A stretch of DNA of 64,000 nt from Cubamyces lactineus (taxonomy: Eukaryota; Basidiomycota; Agaricomycetes; Polyporales; Polyporaceae). Location of the stretch: contig JACDTU010000002.1 of assembly GCA_022376465.1 (NCBI GenBank), positions 310,001 to 374,000 on the forward strand. The letters are read 5' to 3'. Under the pieces are notes generated by a model. It had not been told where the DNA came from, ran no database searches, and was given only the letters and a program-made list of their open reading frames with translations. The translations under genes and the position numbers were made by a program. Positions 31,383 through 40,109 of this stretch are shown piece after piece (position 1 is the stretch's first letter; each line of letters begins with the position of its first letter).

Positions 31383-33355
31383 TGAAGCGTCAAACCCACC
31401 CGTAAGGGAAGGATACTACTCAGGCCGAGAGCCTTTGTAGGTCGAGGCCTGCTGGCAGGGGAGAGGGGAAAGGATGCGAAGGAGAGGGGAGGTTGGAGTC
31501 GGGTGCCCTGTGTCTGGCGCGAACCGTAGCGAAGCCTAGGACCAAAGGGGAGTGGGTAGAGAGGGTTGGCTGGCCTTTGCGAAGGATGCGACGCTGGCGA
31601 GAGCGCAGGGAAAGGGTCCGCGGATACACTGGGAAGGAGAAAGGGGGAAGGGGACAAGAGGAGAGGAGCGCAGGCTGTCGATTTCGCCAATGTCATGGAG
31701 TTTCGCAGATTTTCGCAACACGCGGTTTCACAAACTTTTTGCGGAGTCTGTCCTCGTGGCTTCGCGCTGTTTCACAGCTAAATGGTTTCGCAGATCTTCG
31801 CAAGGTCGTCGCAAGAGTTCGCAGTTCGCAGTTCGCAGTTTCGCAGTTCGCAAGTTCGCAGATTTCGCAAGGTCGTAAATATCACAAGTGAGAGACCCTA
31901 AGGGTATGGGGGAGGGGAATCTGTATTGGCCGACCTTGCAGAGGGTACAGAGATGGGGGAGGATGGGAGAGGATGTCGCAGATTCGCTGGATGGAAAGGG
32001 AAGGAGGGGAGCGCTGCTAGCCTTGCAATCCACAGGCTTCGCGTTTTCGCATCTTCGCAGACTTCGCAATTGCAAGCTTTGCAGGTTCGTGGTTGGCAGG
32101 TTCGCAGCAGTCGCAGAGTATATGAAGGAAAGGAGGGGAACGCAGCTAGCTTTGACACAAACTCCCACAATCCTGCAAACGTAGCACTCGCAACTTCACA
32201 CTCTGAACTCGCCGGGTTTTGCAGGTTTTGGAGGTTTTGGGGGTTTGCTGTCTTTGCAGTTCGCAGTTTGCGGTTTCGCAGAATACGCAAGGTTCGCAGT
32301 CGCAGGCAAAAGATTCGTAAGGTGTCAAGTTATAGATTAGCAGAGGACGTGTGTACAGAAGAAGGATTGCAGCTGAAAGACTCTAGCAGTAGTGAAGGGA
32401 AGTAGGGATGTGTGGTATGGTGCGGGAAGGGGGCGAGGTTCTCCGTCCGCCAGCCCCCAGAGGGAGGAGCGTATGGTACTCGACTCTGGAGGGGGGGATG
32501 CTGTGCTACAGTCCATCAAGTCTTGGCGAGGCCGCCTGGCCTCATCGTGGGGCCAGCTCACCGCGCGACCTCTCCGCAGCCTCCTATAGGCTCTGCTCTA
32601 CCTTTCGCGCCATATGGCGCCATTCCGCATTGTTTCTGTCGGCCGATACAGTCCGTAGCTGGGCACAACACGTCCGCGAGGGCAAGGGGAGTGGAGCAGA
32701 GATCCACAGGGGTCCAAGCGTGCAGGCGCGAATGCTCCAGATGTACGCAAAGGGTCCTGCGGACGTGCGAAGAGTTGCGCGAGGTCACAACTGGCAAAGG
32801 TGTAGATGAGACCGCCGCGGAAAGGAGGGGAGACTCCGCAGCGATAGCCCCCTGCTCTGAGTCTGGACTGGCACCATGCGCATCACCGCGTGAGTGCACC
32901 GAGTGCACCGCGAGGCTAGCAAGTGTGCCACTCTCTAGCATATCCCTGTTGGCTTGAGGGTGGCTCGCAAATGATGTAGCGCCATCTTCGCTGACTTTTG
33001 CTGGCTTGCTATAGCCTGTCAAGGAGGGTAGGCAGCTCGCAAGTGATGCAGAGTGTTCGCGGGAGAGGTGGTGGCTTTGCAGGAGGAGCAGTGTCTTTGC
33101 GGGAGGAGTAGTGTGCTCGCAAGGGAATAGGATGTGTTCGCGCGATGCGCCAGACCAGGATGGAAGAGAGATGCAAAGGGGAAGTCACTGAGGGGAGTTG
33201 CAGAGTTGCATGAGAGGCAGCAGGGGCTTCGCCAGACAGTACATTAGAGGGAGAGCCTTCGCGCGAGGGCCGCTAGCACAAGAGGCAGCTGGAGAGCGCA
33301 GTTAGTGAAGGTGCGAGTTTGTTCTTCTGAGCCTAGGCAGGCAACATGCGCATCA
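31383..33355 (-). mobile_element. solo LTR of Ty3-C, long subtype (1973 bp)
   Basis: The ends TGAAGCGTC and GCGCATCA match the LTRs at 44679 and 61992. The 4-bp duplication CCGA (31379-31382 and 33356-33359) flanks it, and deleting one copy plus the LTR restores the DUF6532 frame. It has two extra blocks compared with the 990-bp LTRs (about 31925-32505 and 32886-33355). An internal ATGCGCATCA at 32876-32885 marks where the short LTR would end. The TTCGCA repeats are dense at 31810-31870. No coding region is supported within it. Confidence 0.8.
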
Positions 33356-33698
33356 CCGACCCTTCCCTTTGCGCGGTGTCGCGCTTATTCTTGCTGCGGT
33401 AAGTTGGACATGTGAGACTGTTCGTGTTCTAATATTAGTTTCCCTTGTCAGGTCCAATGTGCCATCGATGAGTGGGACAGCGGGTTACACACGAACGTGT
33501 CATTCTCCGAGAACACCTACAAACTGGTCTACATCGACCACGTGCAAGAGCTTCAACAGTACGATCAGATGTCTGGAGATGATCACATCGTCTTGGACAT
33601 CTGTACACGGCTATCCACCCATGGCAGGTATGTGTGCTCTATTCATCTGCAGTCCTTGGCTCTTTCTTTTGTGCACACGCCGTCTGAGGTTTCCACGA

Positions 33699-33858
33699 GG
33701 CGCCCACGCACCGGTCAGGTCGAAGCGCCCACGCACAGGTCAGGTCGAAGCGCCCACGCACTGGTCAGGTCGAAGCACCCACGCACTGGTCGAAGCACTC
33801 ATGCCCCAGTCGAAGCGCTCATGCCCCAGTCGAAGCGCTCATGCCCTCGTGCACCGTT
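33699..33858 (+). repeat. minisatellite in the last DUF6532 intron
   Basis: Seven units start CGAAGC. The first three are about 25 bp (CGAAGCGCCCACGCAC plus GGTCAGGT) and the later ones 20 bp. The array lies between the donor at 33628 and the acceptor at 33928. Confidence 0.8.
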
Positions 33859-34037
33859 CAAGTCTTCCATGTATTGTTGAATGGACTCGCTTCCCATTAA
33901 GTGTAGAGTTACTGACAATGACCATCAGGCTCCATGCAAAGGCCCCTGTTCTGCAGCAGCAGCAAGAGTCCTCCTTGACCCATGCAGCTATGGACCGTGC
34001 TATTGCTGCGTACCGCCAGCAGAGGCAGGGGGTATAA

Positions 34038-34484
34038 ACAATGGGTCCCTGAGGTTAGGCTACTTTAGTTCAAGCAAGTAATTTCATAGTGATTGTGTAA
34101 TGATGGGAATGCCTGTCAATATATCCCCACTCTTGATCCATTCTGAAAATTTGGTCTGTCTGCTAGGTGAGCTTTGTACTAGGCTCATGTTACAGACCAC
34201 TTGTCAACCTGTGCATGCATCTTAGGATCTCTTTAATGTGTGAGACCATAGTCTATAGCACATTGTTGCATTCCCTCATAGCTATGTATACACTGGATGA
34301 TTAGTTGTTGTCCCATTGCAGCACATTGCACAATGTAGTGGCATAGCTTGCTATACATGGGCCCATAAAAGGGGGGTGACAATAGGACAATGTGAACATC
34401 ATAGCTTCTATTGTCATACATTGTTAGGCAAATTTTCCCTGATGTCACTCAAGTTGACATGAACTGTGCCACTTCCATGTCGAA
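34038..34484. other. intergenic, no gene seen
   Basis: A/T-rich 450 bp behind the DUF6532 stop. No feature is supported. Confidence 0.4.
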
Positions 34485-34838
34485 ATGCTGCAAGGCATGA
34501 AAGATGAATGGGATCGGAATACACAGGCAGTCATCGAGCGAAAGGATGCTGAGGCAATACAGCGCAAGAACATGAAGCTCGTTGAACAGACGTTCCAGAT
34601 TGAGGGTTGGTTTGAGGTGCAAGCATTCGACATTTTCTGTAGCTGTGCCACTAACGGTCTCTGTAGAACGGAGAACCACCACGCTTGGTATCTGTCCAGG
34701 GAGCTGAGGCATGGCCCACAGTGCAGCTTGCCCAGTTCCCCCATGTTATCACGGATCTTGGGCTTACTGGTGAAACTGCCATTGAACAATTTCATCTCGC
34801 CACCCGGACTTGGGTGAAGCTCCACCTCATGTACAGCA
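34485..34838 (+). pseudogene. gene fragment of unknown function, cut by Ty3-B
   Basis: Two coding-like stretches can be read: a helical, charged piece (about 34485-34625) and, after a possible short intron ending TGTAG at 34663, a second piece in another frame with AQFPHVITDLGLTGE and IEQFHLATRTW. The second runs open into the Ty3-B LTR that starts at 34839. The continuation is not found on the far side. I do not recognise the family. The pattern suggests another transposon or a multi-copy gene. Confidence 0.3.
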
Positions 34839-35532
34839 TGTTAGGACCGTGCCGTCCGGGGGTGCAACTCCGGTGGTCAGGACTTGGACAGAGTTTGGGG
34901 TCAGAGTATGACCGGAGGTCAGACTAGCACTGTGTGAGGACTTTCGCGAAACTATTAGTAACGCACGGGTTCCGACTCAGTGTCCTCTATTTGTGGACTA
35001 CGGAGTATGGACTTGACGGGTCGGAGGTCGGACTTGGGAACGGGGTTGGGCTGGAGGGGAAGGTAGGAAGGGAACAAAGGTTGGTCAGACTAGGGGGTCG
35101 GGGTTGAGTGTCGGACTACGAGATGTAACCAGTATGACGAGTTAACAAGATTTCCGAACTGAGTAGCTACTACATTCCGGGGCAGTATTTATACTAAGTC
35201 AGAAACCCGGTGGAAACAATAAGAGATGTACGTGATAGGAAGGAGTAGAATGAAAGTACGAAGTAACTTGCCAAGCGTAAGATAACACAGATAGCTCAGT
35301 AAGCAAAGGCCTCATGTAGGTAGCGCCATGAGGGGTTATCTGAGACATGTAAGTCATGGGGTCGGGGGAAGTCCAAAGTATGAAGTATGAAGTGCGGAGT
35401 ATAGAGAACGGAGTAGGGGGTATGGGGTACGGAAGAGTGGAGTATGGGGGAATGGAGTACGTAATGGGGAGTAAGGAATGGAGTACGGGGGTTTGGGGCT
35501 CGGACTTCGGGGTTACAGCACAGAGCATAACA
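34839..35532 (-). repeat. Ty3-B LTR (694 bp)
   Basis: It reads TGTTAGGACC...ATAACA on the plus strand and matches 37903-38608 in reverse. It keeps the TATAAATA box and the start/self-primer segment. Confidence 0.85.
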
Positions 35533-35739
35533 GTGCCTCCCCCCTAGGCCCGAACCCTTGAGGGCCTATAGTGAAAGGAAATAGAAGTCTGTCCAAAAAA
35601 GGTAATCAGATGAGTCCAGGGAACAGAGATCAAGAATCGGGGCAGGGTCAGAATCAATGAAGAAAGGTGTATATAAGACAGAGGTGAGACGTAGCCAGTT
35701 CTTCCCTGCTCTCTGTCCCCTACCACCACTACCAGGACT

Positions 35740-37104
35740 ATGTCCAGCACCCTTGACAACATCACAACATCCAGGCTCTGGAGGCCCACCTTGTGCAACT
35801 CCGGATGAAGGCGGCGGAGGAGGAGGCCGCAGCAGCCGAGGTGTAAGTACCGGGGTTGTCGGGGTTCGGGGTACAGAGTTCGGACTAACAGTGGTTTACA
35901 GGGTGCAGAAGGCGGAGGAGGAGCGTGCGCGAGAGGAGAAGGAATGCGCGGAGTACGAGGCCGCGCAAAAGGCAGCGGCGTTATTCCGCCAGGCTGCCCT
36001 GGCGAAGGCCGGGACTTCCGTGTGGGGAAGCAAGCGTCCCGCAGAGGACGAAGAGCCGGAGTCAGAGGAGGAGGAGGAGAACGACGCAGAGTTGCTTGTT
36101 CCGTGGTAAGTCCGTCCGGAGGACGGAGTATGCAGTACGGCTAACGCAGGGTTTACAGGACGAAATGCGACCGGTGTGCGGCCAAGCAGATCATGTGCCG
36201 GTTCCGCACAGGCAAACGGATGTCAAGTTGTGTCCAATGCCAGAAGGCCCGGTCGTGCGCATGTGTCGGGGCTTGCAGGTTGCCCGCGGACATCCAAGCC
36301 TGGATCATGCACAAGGAGGAGGCCCCGAGCCCTTAGCGCAAGAAGGCCAAGTCTGCCGCCATCGTTGTCGACAACAATGGATTTGAGACCCCCGCCCCCA
36401 CCGGAGTACGGAGCTTGGAGAAGGTGCGGGCGGAGAAGGGCAAGGGGAAGGAGAAGGAGAAGGCGGCGGAGAAGCCGCTCCAACCAGGTGAGGTCCGATG
36501 GACTTTTGTTGCACCACCAGGAGTTAACCCACCAGCACGGACGGTAGTAGCCCGGGGTCCCAGCATCGCGGGCTCGTCGATGGGCCCAAGGGTGTCCACT
36601 AGCTCCAGACTTCTGGAGTTTGGGAAGTCCGAGCTCTGGTGGTCCGACGATCCGGAGAAGCTCTCCAACTGCGAGCTCCTCGAGCATCTGCTCGTCACGG
36701 TGCAGCGCAACCGGCGCACCTTGGGGTGGGTCATCAACCTGCTGGTCTACGAGGAGGATCAGCGGGAGGAGATGATGCGGGAGGAGGTCTGGGGTCTTGG
36801 TGACGCCATCACCAAGATCGTGCGGAAGGAGCTGAAGTCCGCCATCGGCGAGGCCATCCGCGATGCAGTGAAGTCCAAACTTGCGTTGGAGTTTGGGCGG
36901 ATATTGCAGGAGTTCACGTCGCAGGACAGGGAGGATGCGCTGGAGCAGGAGGCGGGGTCGGACTGGGAGGAGGAGGAAGATGGGACGGAGTTGGCAGACA
37001 AGTCCGCGCAGGGCAAGTTTGGTGAGAAGGAGGAGGATCAGGGCGAGGGCGCGAGGGAGGGGAAGGGGCTGGAGGAACTGGCGGACATGGACATGGCAGA
37101 GTAG
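35740..37104 (+). pseudogene. Ty3-B opposite-strand zinc-cluster gene, decayed copy
   Basis: ATG 35740, with TATATAAG 63-70 nt upstream (35670-35677). The exon pattern is the same as in the interrupted copy at 43927/63645. The first exon has a duplicated ACAACATC (35760-35780), which shifts the frame. A CAG-to-TAG change follows the zinc cluster, and the first donor has a C-to-T change just before GTAAGT. The cluster CX2CX6CX10CX2C is still readable (CDRCAAKQIMC, CVQC). The C-terminal frame 36415-37104 stays open and encodes a charged, helical region ending in DMDMAE. The gene lies opposite to the direction of gag-pol. Confidence 0.7.
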
Positions 37105-37130
37105 TGCGGAGTACGGACTTGTTAAAACTC

Positions 37131-37902
37131 ACAGGGTGTCTTACCACCCGTTCCTCAAGTACTCTGGACCGGGCTTGTATTGGGCTCGGTGTACTCGTGA
37201 GGATGGTGGGTAAGAAAGACTTTTCCACCAGACGCCCAGATGCCGAACGTCTAGGGCATCGTACGCTCGCATAGATAATACAACAGATCATTGGTAATCT
37301 ACGCAGATGGTGCAACTAGCGCCATCCTTGACTGAGTACAGTTGGTACTCAATGCACGTCCAGTAGGGAGTCAGTGCTAGTTGCGCTGGCTCCTTACACT
37401 CTCCCCCTCCAGACCTGTGTACGGGTCGGTAATAAATATTTACACCTGTGAATATAAGCGGTATTACGTCTGGATACTACAGTCATGGCTCGACGAGGCC
37501 ATGACTGGGGTGAGTTGCAAGAAAGGCACGACCTGCACCAATATATACATTTTTTGGGCAGCGAATATAAGCTGCGACACACTTGATTTTATACGCCAAG
37601 TGAGCGTATGATGGTTGTCGAAAGTAAATGTGATCCATCGCGTTGAGGTCACCTTGTAGTAATGAACGGGTAGTAAGATGGTGAGTCTTACTATCCAGGG
37701 AGTTGCTAGTTGCAACTCCAAGCACGGTTATAGTATGCTGCGAATAGAGGCAGCAATGTCGTCAGGATGCGAGGGCAGTCAGTGTGACGATCACTGGCTG
37801 TCCGTAAACTCGTCGCGACTAGAAGCGACGAGTTTCCCCCAGAAATCCTCGACGCGCGCGAGTGGGGCACTCACGCACGGAGATACAAAAGCAGAAGGGT
37901 GG
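37131..37902. other. unassigned stretch between two Ty3-B copies
   Basis: No long frame, no LTR match and no RNA-gene signal. A perfect short hairpin (GTCGCG...CGACGAG type) lies at 37810-37835. It may be the remains of the locus that received both Ty3-B copies. Confidence 0.35.
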
Positions 37903-38608
37903 TGTTACGCTCTGTGCTGTAACCCCGAAGTCCGATCCCCGAACCCCCGTACTCCGCTCTTTACCCCGCACTACGTACTCTGCTCCCCCGTACTCCGCTC
38001 TTCCGTACCCCGTACCCCCGACTCCGTTCTCCGTACTCCGCACTTCGTACTCCGTACTTCGGACTTCCCCCGACCCCATGACTTACATGTCTCAGATAAC
38101 CCCTCATGGCGCTACCTACATGAGGCTTTTGCTTACTGAGCTATCTGTGTTATCTTACGCTTGGCAAGTTACTTCGTACTTTCATTCTACTCCTTCCTAT
38201 CACGTACATCTCTTATTGTTTCCACCGGGTTTCTGACTTAGTATAAATACTGCCCCGGAATGTAGTAGCTACTCAGTTCGGAAATCTTGTTAACCTTGTA
38301 CACTCGTCTTTTTGGACTTCTAGTCCGTACTCCGACACTCACCCCCGACCCCCTAGTCCGACCAACCTTCGTTCCCTTCCTACCAAACCCCTTGACCCAA
38401 CCCCGTTCTCAAGTCCGACCTCCGTCCCGTCAAGTCCGTACTCCGTAGTCCGCAAATAGAGGACACCGAGTCGGAACCCGTGCGTTACTAATAGTTTCGC
38501 GAAAGTCCTTACCCCAGTGCTAGTCCGACCTCCGGTCGTACTCCGACCCCGAACTCCGTCCAAGTCCCGACCACTGGAGTTGTACCCCCGGACGGCACGG
38601 TCCTAACA
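37903..38608 (+). repeat. Ty3-B 5' LTR (706 bp)
   Basis: TGTTACGCTC...CCTAACA. It contains nine ACTCCG motifs on the plus strand and none on the minus by my count, a TATA box at 38242 and the predicted start at 38275. Confidence 0.9.
38242..38285 (+). promoter_or_regulatory. Ty3-B LTR core promoter and predicted start
   Basis: TATAAATA (38242-38249) lies 33 nt before AGTTCGGAAAT (38275-38285), the same spacing as in Ty3-A. The second segment is the exact complement of the site just inside the LTR. Confidence 0.6.
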
Positions 38609-38610
38609 GT

Positions 38611-38621
38611 ATTTCCGAACT
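38611..38621 (+). promoter_or_regulatory. self-primer binding site of Ty3-B
   Basis: ATTTCCGAACT lies 2 nt after the LTR end and is perfectly complementary over 11 nt to the predicted 5' end of the element's own RNA. There is no tRNA-type TGG. Confidence 0.65.
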
Positions 38622-38639
38622 CACTGGGTTTCACTCAAT

Positions 38640-40109
38640 ATGTCCACTCGAACCGTAGTCCGCACTCAGACTCAATCTCGCACCCTAGAGCAAGAAGACC
38701 CCGCCGAGAACTGGAGTGGCTGGACAGCTCGCCGAGGCGACTCAGCGACGCAAGAAGAAGCTACTCCGAGCTGCCGCGGGCAGTTCGCTCGAACAATCGT
38801 CGAAGTGTCCTCCGATGGGGATGACGAAGGTGACCCGCCTCAGCCCCTGGTCATCTCTACCGCGACTGCCTCGCAGGTACCCCGAGAGCCATCTCCGGGT
38901 AACCTGTTCTCCATGGGTCAGCCCTCAGGTCCGAGCCGCGGGCCTCTGGGTCCGCCTAGTCCTCCAGGTCCGCCGGGCCCTCCAGGACCGCCAGGTCCTC
39001 CAGACAACGACCCACAAGGGCCTGGAGACGACGACACTAGCTCAAGCTCGGACTCCTCCGACTCCGAAGACCGAGTTCAGTCGCAACTAGCGACCGCGAT
39101 CTCCCTCATCGCACGTACCCTCGAACGTACTACCGCTCCAACTCCGGCGGTTACCCAACCCTCGAACAACGAGCGACACAATGTCCGCGAGCCGGACCAG
39201 TTCGACGGGTCCGACCCCAACAAACTCCGGTCTTTCTTCACGCAGTTGGAACTTGTCTTCAAGGCCCGACCCCGAACCTTCGACTCTGATGAGAAGAAGG
39301 TAACCTACGCCATCTCCTTCCTCAAGGGCACCGCGCTACAATGGTTCGAGCCCTACCTCCTCGAAGGCGACTCGGACAACCCCCCCATCTTCCTCACATC
39401 CTATGACCACTTCCAGGAGGAACTCCGAGTGAACTTCGGTCCTTACGACGCCTCCGGAGCTGCGGAGCATGAGCTGATGAACCTCCGGATGGGCGACAAC
39501 CAGCGGATAGCTAAGTACATCACTCAGTTCACTCGCCTCGCTACTCAAGTCCGCTGGGGTAATGCTTCGCTCCGATACTGGTTCTATGACGGACTTCCGA
39601 ACCGTCTCAAGGACCGCATCTCCGAGGTCGGCAAGCCCGAGACCCTGGTGGCCCTCCGCGACCTTGCGCAGTCGATCGACAACTGCTACTGGGAACGCAA
39701 GGCCGAGGTCTCGCACGAGTCCGGACCTTCCAAGTCCGGCAGCAAGTCGACCTCTGACTCCAAGTCCTCCAACTCCGGCAACAAGTCCGGAGGTAACAAC
39801 TCCGGACAGGCCTCCTCGTCTACCCCGTCCAAGTCCGGCAATTCCGGTACTTCGTCGAAGTCTCCTAAGACTCCGAAGACCCTGGCCAAGACGTACGCCG
39901 ACAAGCTCGGTAAGGACGGAAAGCTCACACCCGAGGAACGTCAACGCTGTTTCGCCAACAATCTCTGTCTCTTCTGCGGTGGAGCTGGTCATACCGCGAG
40001 TGCTTGTCCGAAGAAGACCTCGTCCGCGACCAAGGGTCGCGCCGCTCAGGCCAACCCCGCTCCTGCTGCGCCTGCTCCGGCTGCAGCCCCAAAGGAGACA
40101 AAAAATTAG
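38640..40109 (+). CDS. Ty3-B gag (489 aa)
   Basis: The ATG at 38640 is the first after the primer site. The N-terminal part is Ser/Glu-rich, followed by a collagen-like Gly-Pro-Pro run. Then comes a retrotransposon gag (capsid) domain with ALQWFEPYL and YITQFTRLA, a Ser/Lys/Gly-rich linker and a CCHC knuckle (CLFCGGAGHTASAC). A basic Ala/Pro tail ends it. It assembles the virus-like particle and binds RNA. The frame is intact. Its last codons form the slippery site that leads to pol. Confidence 0.88.
   Translation: MSTRTVVRTQTQSRTLEQEDPAENWSGWTARRGDSATQEEATPSCRGQFARTIVEVSSDGDDEGDPPQPLVISTATASQVPREPSPGNLFSMGQPSGPSRGPLGPPSPPGPPGPPGPPGPPDNDPQGPGDDDTSSSSDSSDSEDRVQSQLATAISLIARTLERTTAPTPAVTQPSNNERHNVREPDQFDGSDPNKLRSFFTQLELVFKARPRTFDSDEKKVTYAISFLKGTALQWFEPYLLEGDSDNPPIFLTSYDHFQEELRVNFGPYDASGAAEHELMNLRMGDNQRIAKYITQFTRLATQVRWGNASLRYWFYDGLPNRLKDRISEVGKPETLVALRDLAQSIDNCYWERKAEVSHESGPSKSGSKSTSDSKSSNSGNKSGGNNSGQASSSTPSKSGNSGTSSKSPKTPKTLAKTYADKLGKDGKLTPEERQRCFANNLCLFCGGAGHTASACPKKTSSATKGRAAQANPAPAAPAPAAAPKETKN
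40100..40106 (+). promoter_or_regulatory. -1 frameshift slippery site of Ty3-B
   Basis: The heptamer A AAA AAT in gag phase is followed at once by the gag stop TAG (40107-40109). A -1 slip continues into pol. The heptamer matches the X XXY YYZ pattern. Confidence 0.65.

Larger units (their letters stand above)
24932..34037 (+). pseudogene. DUF6532 protein gene, interrupted twice by transposons
   Basis: Ten exons: 24932-24992, 25044-25192, 25470-25778, 25839-25893, 30194-30999, 31047-31208, 31257-31382, 33360-33398, 33452-33627 and 33929-34037. They total 1992 nt, which is 663 codons plus stop, with all phases consistent. The N-terminal half is disordered and Ser/His/Asp-rich. The C-terminal half matches the DUF6532 pattern of mushroom fungi: a YEADAQ start, an IYETHVVQTVI helix, a P-x-P-x-x-ALIL stretch and IDEWDSG. 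Function unknown. Element P sits wholly in intron 4 (25894-30193). A Ty3-C LTR (31383-33355, TSD CCGA) splits an exon. Without that LTR the frame is perfect, so the loss is recent. Confidence 0.8.
34839..37130 (-). mobile_element. Ty3-B, truncated copy (3' part, minus orientation)
   Basis: An LTR (34839-35532), a polypurine tract (complement of GTGCCTCCCCCC, from 35533) and the opposite-strand zinc-cluster gene match the right part of the Ty3-B element that starts at 37903. gag and pol are missing beyond about 37130, so the copy is truncated. The zinc-cluster gene carries a frameshifting 8-bp duplication and a stop. Confidence 0.8.
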
